From positions 1-64,000 of the forward strand of contig JALHMT010000024.1 of the NCBI GenBank assembly GCA_022843905.1: a DNA stretch of 64,000 bases, read 5' to 3'. Position numbers and translations under genes: made by a program. Under the pieces are notes generated by a model that saw only the letters and a program-made list of their open reading frames with translations, had not been told where the DNA came from and did not search any database. Positions 17,449 to 26,694 of the stretch are shown here, in pieces. Position 1 is the stretch's first letter. Each line of letters opens with the position of its first letter. The stretch is from Rubrivivax sp. Its GTDB lineage: Bacteria; Pseudomonadota; Gammaproteobacteria; Burkholderiales; Burkholderiaceae_C.

Positions 17449-18501
17449 ATGCTCATCTTCACCCACCGCGAACTGCAGCCGGGCACCGACGAATCGGTGT
17501 TCACCACGCGCTTCCAGCCGGGCGGCACGCGCCTGGGCCTGGCGACGGTGACGCGCGAGGCGTCCGGGGGCTGGAGCGTGAGCGGCGCCGACGCCGACGT
17601 CGACGATGCCGATGCGATGCATGCACTGCTGCCGCTGTTCCAGGGCCCGCGACCGGTGCTGCTCTACCTGCACGGCAACAACAACACGCCGGCCGCCTGC
17701 TTCGAGCGCTGTGCGCTGCTGGAACGCCTGTACGGTCTGGAGGTCATCGGCTTCTCCTGGGCTTCCGAAGGTTTCCTGGCCGACGGCAGCACGCTGCCGG
17801 CGCTGGCGGCCGCGCCACTGGGCGACGAGGGCGACCTGGCGCGCGTGGACGTCGGCAACCGCACCGATGCGGGCATCCAGAACAGGATCCGCCGCTACAA
17901 GCAGGCCAAGACCAACGCGCAGGACGCCGTCGACGCACTCGCGCGCTTCCTGCGCATGGTGGGCACGGCCCGCCTCTACGGCAACGGCCAGGCCTTCACG
18001 CTGGCCGCGCACAGCCTGGGGGCGCACTACCTGCAGTACGTGCTGGACGTCGACGGTGCCGGCGAATCGCTGGGAACGGCCCACAACGTGGTGCTGCTGG
18101 CGCCCTGCGTGCGCACGGCGGGCCACCGCGAGTGGCTCGCCAAGCTGCACCCCAAGGGCCGCGCCTACGTCACCTACAACAAGGGCGACTCGGTGCTGTT
18201 CGGCGCCTACGTCGCCGACGGCCAGCAGCTCAAGCTGGGCACCGACCCCGGTGCCGACCTGCTGGTCTCGCCCGCCGTGCGCTACATCGACTTCAGCAAC
18301 TCCAAGACGGGCTTCGGCGGCCACGCCTACTTCGCGCTCGACCCCATGCCCAAGAGGTCGTTCAAGGTCTTCAGCCGCATCCTCGGCTCGCGTCCCGATC
18401 TCGAACTCGACGAGTACCCGCGCCAGATCTACCCCGGCGGCTGCCTGCTCGACGGCTCGACCTGCTACTTGGGCCGACCCGACAGCGACGAGGCCCCGTG
18501 A
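17449..18501 (+). CDS. Alpha/beta-hydrolase-fold protein of unknown function
   Basis: This 350-residue protein has an oxyanion strand VLLYLHGNNNTPAACFER (residues 65-82) and a nucleophile elbow AAHSLGAHYLQ, where the Ser lies in the G/A-x-S-x-G-like context. It resembles DUF900-type hydrolases, which start with an early HGxN motif. A late His occurs in GFGGHAYF. It has no signal peptide. Substrate is unknown. It is followed after 118 bases by a secreted protein gene and may be monocistronic. Confidence 0.75.
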   Translation: MLIFTHRELQPGTDESVFTTRFQPGGTRLGLATVTREASGGWSVSGADADVDDADAMHALLPLFQGPRPVLLYLHGNNNTPAACFERCALLERLYGLEVIGFSWASEGFLADGSTLPALAAAPLGDEGDLARVDVGNRTDAGIQNRIRRYKQAKTNAQDAVDALARFLRMVGTARLYGNGQAFTLAAHSLGAHYLQYVLDVDGAGESLGTAHNVVLLAPCVRTAGHREWLAKLHPKGRAYVTYNKGDSVLFGAYVADGQQLKLGTDPGADLLVSPAVRYIDFSNSKTGFGGHAYFALDPMPKRSFKVFSRILGSRPDLELDEYPRQIYPGGCLLDGSTCYLGRPDSDEAP

Positions 18502-18619
18502 CGGACATGTAACAGTTTGTCTTGATGCATCCAGACGGGGGTGGGCTCCGTCAGGTCAGTACGCGAGGCCCTTGCAGCGCGTCGAACCCTCCCCAACCAC
18601 CCCTCGAAGGAAACGCATC

Positions 18620-19390
18620 ATGAACACCGCTTTCACCCGCCTGGCTTCTGCCGCCGCCGTCGCCACCACCGCCGCCCTGACCCTGGCCGCCCCCACCGCG
18701 GCCGTGGCCGGACAACAGCAGGGCGTGCAGTGCCCGACCGGCAGCACGCCGGAGCTCAGCAACGGCAACCGCACGCTGAAGTGCAGCCGCACCGTGCACA
18801 TCGACCGACCGGCGGTCTGCTCGCCGGTGGTCTTCCAGCGCAACGGCGACGTCAACCTCAACGTGCGCGTGCAGCACATCACCACCGGCCTGGACGTCTG
18901 CAAGATGGTCGGCGGCACCGCCACCGCCGCGCCGCAGTTCGTGAGGCTGCCGGGCGACCCCGCCGCCTCGTCATTCACCCGCGTCCAGATGCCCGGCGTG
19001 GATGTGTTCCGCGCCACCACCACGGGCTACGTCTTTCCGGAAGGCGGCCCGATCTACAACCCGCTGGACAACGCGAGCCTGGGCGTGACCTGCCCCACCG
19101 GCTTCGACGGCGACGCCCGCTTCGGCGGCCGCGGCATCCGCTGCGACAAGCAGGTGGCCATCCGCGTCGCCGACTGCGACTTCCTCTACTCGCTGCTGCC
19201 GGACCGCGTCGGCAACACCGACCGCTGCATTCTCAACAATGTCCCTGGCCCGACCAAGCCGCAGGGCCTGACCTTCGTGCAGCAGCAGATCGAGAACGAT
19301 CTGCCCCACATCCAGTGGTCGCTGGACGCGCGGCCCAACGCCGATCGGTGGATCAAGAAAGAGTTCAGCTTCCCGCGCAGCCGCGGCTGA
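18620..19390 (+). CDS. Secreted protein of unknown function
   Basis: This 256-residue protein has a clear Sec signal peptide: positive MNTAFTR start, long Ala-rich hydrophobic core and AVAG cleavage region near residue 36. The mature part has several Cys residues (QCPTG, KCSR, VCSP, DVCK, TCPTG, RCDK, DCDF, RCIL), suggesting disulfide bonds in a periplasmic or exported protein. Two related CPTG-x(n)-C-K/S segments suggest an internal repeat. No family was recognised. It lies 101 bases before a lipoprotein and upstream of the ECF sigma pair. Confidence 0.8.
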   Translation: MNTAFTRLASAAAVATTAALTLAAPTAAVAGQQQGVQCPTGSTPELSNGNRTLKCSRTVHIDRPAVCSPVVFQRNGDVNLNVRVQHITTGLDVCKMVGGTATAAPQFVRLPGDPAASSFTRVQMPGVDVFRATTTGYVFPEGGPIYNPLDNASLGVTCPTGFDGDARFGGRGIRCDKQVAIRVADCDFLYSLLPDRVGNTDRCILNNVPGPTKPQGLTFVQQQIENDLPHIQWSLDARPNADRWIKKEFSFPRSRG

Positions 19391-19491
19391 TGCGCCGCCA
19401 GGGCGGCGGCCGGTCCCTCGCCGGTCGCCCCCCGCCGTTGCCCTGGCCCTCACGAGTCCCCGACCGAACTGCCCGCCGCCCGGAGCCCGAC

Positions 19492-21054
19492 ATGCCCTCA
19501 GCCGCCCTCACCCGTCTTTCCGCCGCCGCCCTGGCTGCCGCCCTGCTCTCGGGCTGCGCCCTGCCGCCGGGCTTGCCGAGCGCCGCCTCGGTGCGCCAGC
19601 AGCAGAACCCGGCCGATCTGGCGCAGGCCGCCACCACCAACTTCACCCCGGCGCTGCGCTGCATGGACGAGATGATGTTCGTGCTCGGCACGCGCGACGT
19701 GACGCTGATGATGGAAGAGCTGCGCGACGCCACGCAGAAGGTGCCGGTGAGCGCGCGCGACATGATGACCTCGGCCATCTCGGACATGACCCGAAGGTCG
19801 CGCGCCGTGCGGCTGTCGGTCTTCGGCAGCGACCAGGCCAACCTGTCGCAGCTGCTGCAGCAGGCGCAGCAGACGGCGCCGTTTGCCGTGGTGCCCGAGT
19901 TCAACCTGCGCGGCGCCATCAGCCAGTTCGACGAGGACGTGCGCCGGCAAAGTTCCACGCTGGGCCTGGTGGCCGAGCGCTTCGGCGTGCGCTTCGGCAA
20001 CGAGTCCCGCTTCTCGGTGCTGGGCTTCGACGCTGCCATGGTGCGCACCGACACCATGACGCTGGTGCCGGGCGTGGCGTCGAAGAACACCACCGTCATC
20101 GCCAAGCGCGACAGCAGCGCCGGTGACGGCCAGGCCCGGCTGCTGGGCGCCGGCGCCGTCTTCGCCTTCAGCACCGGCCGCGCCGAGGGCACTTCGCAGG
20201 CGGCACGCAACATGGTCGAGCTGGCCGCCATCGAGCTGGTGGGCAAGCTGATCCGCGCGCCCTACTGGCAGTGTCTGGGACAAGGCGACCAGCACCCCGA
20301 CGCGCAGCGCGAGATGGCCGACTGGTTCCTCTCGATGGACGAGGACGAGCGCGTGGTCTTCGTCAAGGAACGCCTGCGCGAGCGCCGCTGGTTCGACGGC
20401 GCGCTCGATGCGCAGCGCACACCGGCTTTCGAGACGGCCCTGTCGGCCTACCGGCGCGCGCTGGGGCTGGCCGCGCAGGGCGAGATCGATGCGGCCTTCT
20501 TCAAGCGTTTCGTCTCGCAGCGCGTGGCGCCCGGCCCCCTGGCGGCGCCCCCGCGCAAGCCGGCCGGTACGGCGCGCGACGCCGCTGCGCCCTTGTCCCC
20601 GAGTGCGGCGGCGCCGGTGGCCGCAGGGGTCGCCGAGCCCGTCGTGGCGACGCCAGCGCTCGCCGAGCTCGCGGTCGCGCTGCGCCGCAGCCCGGCCGGC
20701 CGGCTCGACCTGCAGGTCAGCAGCGACGTCGCCGGCTACGTCTACTGCTATGCGCAGGAAGGGACCGCGGGCAGCGTGCGGCGCATCTTCCCCAACCGCT
20801 TCGCCAGGGACCCGCGCATCGAGGCCGGCCAGGTGCTGTCGGTGCCCGGCAAGGCCCGCTTCAGGCTCGACGCGCGCCAGCGTTTTGCCTGCGTCCAGGC
20901 CCCACGCGAGATCTACAATGACCTGCCTTCGACCCTGCGCTGGGGCGACTTCGATGAAGTCCGCCTCGGTGGCTTCGAACAGATCCGTCAGGCTTTCGCA
21001 CAAGCTTCAGGGCAGCCTGTGGCTCTGGCGGCGGCCAGGACGGCAGCGCCCTGA
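19492..21054 (+). CDS. DUF4384-domain lipoprotein
   Basis: This 520-residue protein has a lipobox LLSGC ending at about residue 23, so the mature N-terminal Cys is lipidated. Residues 40-240 look like a CsgG/curli-assembly-like fold (VGxxxT-type strands, AVFAFSTGRAEGTS). A proline/alanine-rich linker of about 60 residues follows, then a C-terminal DUF4384 domain (LQVSSDVAGYVYCYAQ, RIFPNRFARDPRIEAGQ). DUF4384 occurs in envelope and stress-associated proteins. The ECF sigma gene starts 67 bases later, so the genes may form one envelope-stress unit. Confidence 0.82.
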   Translation: MPSAALTRLSAAALAAALLSGCALPPGLPSAASVRQQQNPADLAQAATTNFTPALRCMDEMMFVLGTRDVTLMMEELRDATQKVPVSARDMMTSAISDMTRRSRAVRLSVFGSDQANLSQLLQQAQQTAPFAVVPEFNLRGAISQFDEDVRRQSSTLGLVAERFGVRFGNESRFSVLGFDAAMVRTDTMTLVPGVASKNTTVIAKRDSSAGDGQARLLGAGAVFAFSTGRAEGTSQAARNMVELAAIELVGKLIRAPYWQCLGQGDQHPDAQREMADWFLSMDEDERVVFVKERLRERRWFDGALDAQRTPAFETALSAYRRALGLAAQGEIDAAFFKRFVSQRVAPGPLAAPPRKPAGTARDAAAPLSPSAAAPVAAGVAEPVVATPALAELAVALRRSPAGRLDLQVSSDVAGYVYCYAQEGTAGSVRRIFPNRFARDPRIEAGQVLSVPGKARFRLDARQRFACVQAPREIYNDLPSTLRWGDFDEVRLGGFEQIRQAFAQASGQPVALAAARTAAP

Positions 21055-21121
21055 CGGCAGTCGGCGGCCCTGCGCGACCCTACGAGCCGGAAAGCCCGCA
21101 CGAGCCGCACCACGAGCCGCC

Positions 21122-21691
21122 ATGACCGACGACACCACGCTGCAGGCCCTGCTGGGCCGCGTCGCGCTGCAGGACCGGGCAGCGCTGCACGAGCTCTACA
21201 AGACCACGGCCGGGCGCCTGCTGGCGGTGTCCTACCGCATCCTCAACGACCGGGGCGCTGCCGAGGACGTGCTGCAGGACACCTTCATCACCGTCTGGAC
21301 GCGCGCCGCGCAGTTCCCCGCGCTGCGCACCAGCCCGCTGGCCTGGCTGACCTCCATCGCGCGCAACCGTGCCATCGACGTGCTGCGCAGGCGCAAGCCG
21401 GAAACACCGCTGACCTGGCAGGACGATGAAGGCCAGGAGCACCAGCACGACGTGGCCGACGGCAGCGGCTCGCCGCTCGACCAGCTGCTCACGCGACAGG
21501 CCGACGGCCGGCTCGGCCATTGCCTGGAACAGATCGAGGCCGAGCCGCGAGCGGCGCTGAAGCTGGCCTACTTCGACGGTCTCACGCACGAGCAGCTGGC
21601 CGAACGCATCGGCCGTCCGCTGGGCACCGTCAAGGCCTGGGTGCGGCGCAGCCTGCTGCGGCTGAGGGACTGCATGGGGGAGGCGGCATGA
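21122..21691 (+). CDS. ECF-type RNA polymerase sigma factor
   Basis: This 189-residue protein has region 2 (LYKTTAGRLLAVSYRILND, AEDVLQDTFITVW, the promoter -10-binding helix) and region 4 (LAYFDGLTHEQLAERIGRPLGTVKAWVRRSL, a helix-turn-helix for the -35). Its group resembles SigK/RpoE-like factors paired with an RskA-like anti-sigma. The stop overlaps the anti-sigma start by four bases, as is usual for such pairs. Targets are unknown; the neighbouring envelope proteins are the first candidates. Confidence 0.93.
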   Translation: MTDDTTLQALLGRVALQDRAALHELYKTTAGRLLAVSYRILNDRGAAEDVLQDTFITVWTRAAQFPALRTSPLAWLTSIARNRAIDVLRRRKPETPLTWQDDEGQEHQHDVADGSGSPLDQLLTRQADGRLGHCLEQIEAEPRAALKLAYFDGLTHEQLAERIGRPLGTVKAWVRRSLLRLRDCMGEAA

Positions 21692-22488
21692 ACATCGAAC
21701 GCCACCCCGAACTGCTCGACCGCCTGGCGGCCGACTATGCGCTGGGCACCCTGCACGGCGGCGCGCGGCGCCGCTTCGAAGCCCAGATGCGGCGGCACGC
21801 GGTGATCGCGCAGGCCGTGGCGCGCTGGGATGCCCGCCTGGCGCCGCTGGCGGCACAGCTGCCCGAGATGCCGCCCGGCGACGCCATGTGGTCGCGCATC
21901 GAGCAGCGTGCCTTCGGCGGCGGCGGCGCAGCGTCGTCTGCCGCCCCGGCCATGCAGCGCCGTGCTGCAACCTCGCAGCCTCACGCGGTGGCGCGTGCCT
22001 GGTGGCAGCGGCTGTTCGCGCCGCTGCCTGCGGGTGCGCTGGCCTTCGGCCTGATGCTGGGCGTGGCTGCGCCCAGCGTGTTCCAGCTGTTGCAGGCCGA
22101 CCGCTACGACGCGCAACTGCCGGAGAGTTATGTCGGCGTGCTGGCCACCGCCGAAGGGCGGCAGGGCTTGATCGTCTCCAGCCTGCGCCACGGCCGCTCG
22201 GTCGACCTGAAGGTGATCCAGGCCGTGCCGCTGCCGGCCGGCTCGGTGGCCGTGCTGTGGACCATCGACGCCCAGGGCCTGCCGGTGGCCGTCGGGCCGC
22301 TGCCTGCGCTGCCGGCGCGCGCCTTCGTGAGCGTGCCGCTGCCGCGTACGGCCGATCAGGTCTTCGCGCGCGCCGTGGAGCTGGGCGTTTCCCACGAGCC
22401 GGCCGGCACCTTGCCCGCCGTGCCGTCGCAGCCCTGGGTCTACCGCGGCCTGTGCGGCAAGCTCTGGAAAGTGCCCCCCGCGCGCTGA
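21688..22488 (+). CDS. RskA-like anti-sigma factor
   Basis: This 266-residue membrane protein has an N-terminal cytoplasmic sigma-binding domain (LDRLAADYALGTLHGGARRRFE), one transmembrane helix near 112-130 (PAGALAFGLMLGVAAPSVFQLL), and a periplasmic anti-sigma-K domain (VLATAEGRQGLIVSSL, AVLWTIDAQGLPVAVG). No Zn-binding His-x3-Cys-x2-Cys motif is present, consistent with the RskA branch. It holds the sigma factor inactive, and signal-dependent proteolysis would release it. Confidence 0.9.
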   Translation: MNIERHPELLDRLAADYALGTLHGGARRRFEAQMRRHAVIAQAVARWDARLAPLAAQLPEMPPGDAMWSRIEQRAFGGGGAASSAAPAMQRRAATSQPHAVARAWWQRLFAPLPAGALAFGLMLGVAAPSVFQLLQADRYDAQLPESYVGVLATAEGRQGLIVSSLRHGRSVDLKVIQAVPLPAGSVAVLWTIDAQGLPVAVGPLPALPARAFVSVPLPRTADQVFARAVELGVSHEPAGTLPAVPSQPWVYRGLCGKLWKVPPAR

Positions 22489-22490
22489 CT

Positions 22491-22513
22491 TCCTGCAGGC
22501 CGTCCGTGCAGGA
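22491..22513 (+). terminator. Candidate stem-loop after the anti-sigma gene
   Basis: TCCTGCA and TGCAGGA form a perfect 7-bp inverted repeat with a 9-base loop, starting two bases after the anti-sigma stop codon. No T-tract follows, so intrinsic termination is only possible, not shown. Confidence 0.3.
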
Positions 22514-22716
22514 TTGCCGCTTGCCCCCACGAAGCAGACGGTGGCCTTCGTGTTGCGCATCACCTCATACCGATTTTGCATGAGGCCATTCAGGCAGGTG
22601 GTTACCACGCGATTACGAAGCCCGCACAATGCCCCTCCCCGCTGCCCCACGAAGGCCTTCGGGACGGTCAGGGCGCCTTCCCGAGGCGTCGTCAGTCGAG
22701 TCGGATTTCGGTATTC

Positions 22717-22756
22717 GGCGAGCCCCGCGTGTCGCGCGCGCCGCTCGGGGTTCGCC
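22717..22756. repeat. Imperfect 11-bp inverted repeat, possible dispersed intergenic element
   Basis: GGCGAGCCCCG and CGGGGTTCGCC pair over 11 positions with one G-T wobble and an 18-base GC-rich loop. ATT and AAT flank the stem on either side. It lies 38 bases before the pckG start. No second copy was found in this window, so membership of a repeat family is a guess. Confidence 0.45.
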
Positions 22757-22794
22757 CAATCCTGCATCCCTACTTCGCCATGATTGGAGCCCCC

Positions 22795-24672
22795 GTGAAC
22801 CGTCCCGTGCTGGAAGGCCTTCGCCTGAACGTTCCCGCCCATGTCAAGCACCAGCGCCTGGTGGCGTGGGTGGCCGAGATCGCCGCCCTCACCGAGGCCG
22901 CCGACGTGGTCTGGTGCGACGGCAGCGACGCCGAATACGATCGCCTGAGCCAGCAGCTCGTCGACGCCGGCACGCTGATGAAGCTCAACCCCGAGCTGCG
23001 CCCGCACAGTTTCCTGGCCCGCAGCAGCCCGAGCGACGTGGCGCGCGTCGAGGACCGCACCTTCATCTGCAGCCAGCACAAGGACGACGCCGGCCCCACC
23101 AACAACTGGATGCCGCCGGCCGAGATGCGTGCGCTGCTGCAGACCGGCCGTCCCGATGGCACCCCGGCGCTGTTCCGCGGTGCCATGCGCGGCCGCACGA
23201 TGTACGTGGTGCCGTTTTCGATGGGCCCGCTGGGTTCGCACATCTCGCACATCGGCGTCGAGCTGACCGACAGCCCCTACGTGGCCGTGAGCATGCGCGT
23301 GATGACGCGCATGGGCCGCGGCGCGCTGGACGTGCTGGGCACCGACGGCGAGTTCGTGCCCTGCGTGCACACCGTGGGTGCACCGCTGCAGCCCGGCCAG
23401 AAGGACGTGGCCTGGCCCTGCAACGACACCAAGTACATCGTGCACTACCCCGAGACGCGCGAGATCTGGAGCTACGGCTCGGGCTACGGCGGCAACGCGC
23501 TGCTGGGCAAGAAGTGCTTCGCGCTGCGCATCGCGTCCACCATGGGCCGCGACCAGGGCTGGCTCGCCGAGCACATGCTGGTGCTGGGCGTGACCTCGCC
23601 ACAGGGCAAGAAGCACCACGTCGCCGCCGCCTTCCCCAGCGCCTGCGGCAAGACCAACTTCTCGATGCTGGTGCCGCCCGAAGGCTACGAGGGCTGGAAG
23701 GTCACGACCATCGGCGACGACATCGCCTGGATCAAGCCCGGTGCCGACGGCCGCCTCTACGCCATCAACCCCGAGGCCGGCTACTTCGGCGTGGCGCCCG
23801 GCACCAACTACAAGACGAATCCGAACTGCATGGATTCGCTCAAGCACCACGTCATCTTCACCAACGTGGCGCTCACCGACGACGGCGACGTGTGGTGGGA
23901 AGGCATGAGCGACACGCCGCCGGCGCACCTGGTCGACTGGCAGGGCAAGGACTGGACGCCGGCCATCGCGAAGGAGACCGGCGCCAAGGCGGCGCACCCC
24001 AATGCGCGCTTCACGGTGTCGGCCATCCACAACCCGGTGCTCGACGCCGACTGGGACAACGCCGCGGGCGTGCCCATCGACGCCTTCATCTTCGGTGGCC
24101 GACGCTCCACCACCGTGCCGCTGGTGACCGAAGCCCGCAACTGGGTCGAGGGCGTGTACATGGCCGCCACCATGGGCAGCGAGACCACCGCCGCCGCCGC
24201 CGGGCAGCAGGGCGTGGTGCGTCGCGACCCGTTCGCCATGCTGCCGTTTGCCGGCTACAACATGTCCGACTACTTCCAGCACTGGCTCGACATGGGCCAG
24301 CGCGTGCAGGACAGCGGCGCCCGTGCACCGAAGATCTACTGCGCCAACTGGTTCCGCAAGGGCGCCGACGGCAAGTTCGTCTGGCCCGGCTACGGCGAGA
24401 ACATGCGCGTGCTGGAATGGATCATCGGCCGCTCCGAAGGCCAGGCCAGCGGCCAGGAAAACGTGTTCGGCATCAGCCCCCGGTACGAAGACCTGCGCTG
24501 GACGGGTCTGCCCTTCACGCGCGAGCAGTTCGCCAGCGTGATCGGCATCGACAAGGCCGCCTGGCAGCAGGAGCTGAAGCTGCACGCCGAGCTGTTCGCC
24601 CAGCTGGCCCACCACCTGCCGGCCGAGCTGCCGGCGACCAAGGCCAAGCTGGAGCGGGCCCTGGGCGGCTGA
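22795..24672 (+). CDS. pckG: Phosphoenolpyruvate carboxykinase (GTP)
   Basis: This 625-residue enzyme converts oxaloacetate and GTP to PEP, CO2 and GDP in gluconeogenesis. GTP-type features are the catalytic loop AAFPSACGKTNFSML (P-loop with the reactive Cys), TIGDDIAW with metal-binding Asp residues, and FGGRRSTTVPLV. GTG 22795 is chosen because GGAG lies six bases upstream and the resulting N-terminus (MNRPVLEGL) fits relatives. An ATG at 22780 is in frame but lacks a ribosome-binding site. It is monocistronic. Confidence 0.95.
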   Translation: MNRPVLEGLRLNVPAHVKHQRLVAWVAEIAALTEAADVVWCDGSDAEYDRLSQQLVDAGTLMKLNPELRPHSFLARSSPSDVARVEDRTFICSQHKDDAGPTNNWMPPAEMRALLQTGRPDGTPALFRGAMRGRTMYVVPFSMGPLGSHISHIGVELTDSPYVAVSMRVMTRMGRGALDVLGTDGEFVPCVHTVGAPLQPGQKDVAWPCNDTKYIVHYPETREIWSYGSGYGGNALLGKKCFALRIASTMGRDQGWLAEHMLVLGVTSPQGKKHHVAAAFPSACGKTNFSMLVPPEGYEGWKVTTIGDDIAWIKPGADGRLYAINPEAGYFGVAPGTNYKTNPNCMDSLKHHVIFTNVALTDDGDVWWEGMSDTPPAHLVDWQGKDWTPAIAKETGAKAAHPNARFTVSAIHNPVLDADWDNAAGVPIDAFIFGGRRSTTVPLVTEARNWVEGVYMAATMGSETTAAAAGQQGVVRRDPFAMLPFAGYNMSDYFQHWLDMGQRVQDSGARAPKIYCANWFRKGADGKFVWPGYGENMRVLEWIIGRSEGQASGQENVFGISPRYEDLRWTGLPFTREQFASVIGIDKAAWQQELKLHAELFAQLAHHLPAELPATKAKLERALGG

Positions 24673-24730
24673 GCCGCCCACCCCGTCGGGCGACCGCGCG
24701 CACCGTGGTCGGGCCGGCGAGAATGCCCGC

Positions 24731-25825
24731 ATGAGCCTGACTGCCGCGCCTGGCGCACCTGCCGAGACGCTGGTCGACGCCTTCGACCTGCAGATCGAGT
24801 GGTGCACGCAGCTGGAGTCGCCCTTCATGGTGCGGCTGCTGGGTGTCGTGCGGGGCGTGCTGCTGGCCGAGCCGGCCCTCGCCGCGCGCGTGCTGGCCGA
24901 GGTGCCGGCGCCGCGCAGCGGCCTGCTGCCGCTGCGCCTGGCCGGCGCCTTGCACGATCTGGCCCTGCGCGGCCGCAGGCCCTGGGCCCTGCTGTGGCCC
25001 GACGCGCGCAACCCGAGCGGCGCCGAGTCCCCCGACGCCGCCCTGGGCATCGCCGTGCACCGTGCCTTCAGCCACGAGTGGCCGCACCTGCAGCGCTTCC
25101 TGGCCAGCGCGCCGCAGACCAACGAGGTGCGTCGCAGCGCCGTGCTCCTGCCCGGCTGGCTGTGGGTGGCCTCGCGCACCGGCCTGCCGCTGGCCCTGCT
25201 GGAAGTCGGCGCCAGCGCCGGACTGAACCTGTGGGCCGATCGTTGGCAGCACCGGCATGCCGACTGGCACTGGCCGGGCGAGTCGAACGGCGTGGTGCTG
25301 GAAACGCGCCGCAGCGGGCCGCCGCCGCCCTCGGCCGCCCTGCGCATCGCCTCGCGCCAGGCCTGCGATCTCTTCCCGGTCGATCTGGCCGACCTGGGTG
25401 AACAGCGTCGCCTGGCGGCCTACGTCTGGCCCGATCAGCGTGAACGTCTGACGCTGTTGCGGGCGGCGCTGGCCGAAGCGGCGTTGTGGAAGGACCAGGA
25501 CGGCGTGCGCATCGAAGCCCTCGGCGCGGCCGACTTCGCGCAGCTGCATCTTGCCGCGCCGCGCGAGGGCTGCGCCACGCTGCTGTACCACTCGGTGGTC
25601 TGGCAGTACCTGCCCGAGGCCGAACGCCAGCGGCTCGTGGCCGTGCTTGAAGACGCCGGCCGTCGCGCCCATGCCGGTGCGCCGCTGGCCTGGCTGCGCT
25701 ACGAGATGGCCGGCGGCGAGAAGCCGGCCGAGCTGCGCTGCCGGCTGTGGCCGGGCGGCGAAGACCATCTGCTGGCCGTGGCCCATCCGCATGGCGCGTG
25801 GATCGAGTGGCGCGCCGTGACCTGA
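24731..25825 (+). CDS. DUF2332-family protein
   Basis: This 364-residue protein matches DUF2332 by its SPFMVRLLGVVRG start, LLEVGASAGLNLWADRW in the middle and the C-terminal TLLYHSVVWQYLP block. The central LLEVGASAGLNL resembles a Rossmann/SAM-methyltransferase motif I, so a methyltransferase-like function is possible but untested. No signal peptide or membrane segment is present. The metallophosphoesterase gene follows seven bases later, suggesting co-transcription. Confidence 0.85.
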   Translation: MSLTAAPGAPAETLVDAFDLQIEWCTQLESPFMVRLLGVVRGVLLAEPALAARVLAEVPAPRSGLLPLRLAGALHDLALRGRRPWALLWPDARNPSGAESPDAALGIAVHRAFSHEWPHLQRFLASAPQTNEVRRSAVLLPGWLWVASRTGLPLALLEVGASAGLNLWADRWQHRHADWHWPGESNGVVLETRRSGPPPPSAALRIASRQACDLFPVDLADLGEQRRLAAYVWPDQRERLTLLRAALAEAALWKDQDGVRIEALGAADFAQLHLAAPREGCATLLYHSVVWQYLPEAERQRLVAVLEDAGRRAHAGAPLAWLRYEMAGGEKPAELRCRLWPGGEDHLLAVAHPHGAWIEWRAVT

Positions 25826-25832
25826 AGCCCGC

Positions 25833-26609
25833 ATGAAGATCCAGCTGCTGTCCGACCTGCACCTCGAGACCGAGATCTTCGACCCGCAACCCGCGCCCGG
25901 CGCCGAGCTGCTGGTGCTGGCCGGCGACATCGACGCCACCTGGACCGGCTACGGCCTGTTCGCGCATTGGCCGGTGCCGGTGCTGGTGGTGGCGGGCAAC
26001 CACGAGTTCGACGAGCGCGACCTCACGCCCGCATGGCCGGCCTTCCGTGCCCACTGCACGGCGCTGGGCTTCAGGCTGCTGGAGCGTGAGACGGTCGTGC
26101 TGGCCGGCGCAGACGGCCGCCGCGTGCGTTTCGTCGGCACCACGCGCTGGAGCGACTTCGACCTCTTCGGGCCCTCGGGACGCGAGCGCGCCGAGCGTGC
26201 CGCGAGCTACTTCATGCGCGTGATGCGCGCACGACGCGACGGCCAGCCTTTCGACGCCGCCGCGGTGCGAGCGGAAGCCCTGGCCTGCCGCGACTGGCTC
26301 GAGCGCACGCTGTGCGAGTCAGCGGCCGGGCGCTGGGAGCGCACCGTGGTCGTCACGCACTTCGCGCCCAGCCTGAGGAGTGCCGACCCGCGCTACGGCC
26401 GCCAGCCCGGCACGGCCAGCTTCTGCAACGCCGACGACGACCTCATCGCGCGTGCCGACCTCTGGATGCACGGCCATCTGCACTGCCGCCACGACTACCT
26501 GGTCACCCGGCCCGGCCGCAGCGCCAGCCGCGTGGTGTGCCAGGCGCGCGGCCTGGTTTCGCGCGACGAGCACCTGGGGCACGAGCCGCTGCGCCTTTAC
26601 GACGTCTGA
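25833..26609 (+). CDS. Calcineurin-like metallophosphoesterase
   Basis: This 258-residue protein shows the five phosphoesterase motifs in order: LLSDLHLE (D-x-H), LAGDID (GD), AGNHEFDE (GNH[E/D]), VVVTHFAP (H) and WMHGHLH (GHxH). Two metal ions would be bound. The family cleaves phosphomono- or diesters; the substrate is unknown. It is cytoplasmic. Confidence 0.9.
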   Translation: MKIQLLSDLHLETEIFDPQPAPGAELLVLAGDIDATWTGYGLFAHWPVPVLVVAGNHEFDERDLTPAWPAFRAHCTALGFRLLERETVVLAGADGRRVRFVGTTRWSDFDLFGPSGRERAERAASYFMRVMRARRDGQPFDAAAVRAEALACRDWLERTLCESAAGRWERTVVVTHFAPSLRSADPRYGRQPGTASFCNADDDLIARADLWMHGHLHCRHDYLVTRPGRSASRVVCQARGLVSRDEHLGHEPLRLYDV

Positions 26610-26694
26610 ATTGACGACTGACAAGTTCCGGACGTCCAGCGATGACACACTCGAGTCAAACGAACGCGGCACGGCCGCCCTGCAAGGAGACCTG

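Larger units (their letters stand above)
22489..22794. other. Intergenic region upstream of pckG
   Basis: This is a 306-base gap with no convincing gene. A frame of 89 codons on the + strand has no ribosome-binding site and runs into pckG. The gap holds a small hairpin at 22491-22513, a short AT-richer stretch near 22555-22620 that could carry a promoter, a CGAAGGCCTTCG palindrome, and an 11-bp imperfect inverted repeat at 22717-22756. No clean -35/-10 pair was found. Confidence 0.6.

Noticed and set aside
17353..17450. Bidirectional regulatory element between the MOSC and hydrolase genes
   Set aside because: No inverted repeat or promoter hexamers could be defined there.
22514..22783. 89-codon frame before pckG
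   Set aside because: No ribosome-binding site, atypical amino-acid composition and overlap with the pckG start region.
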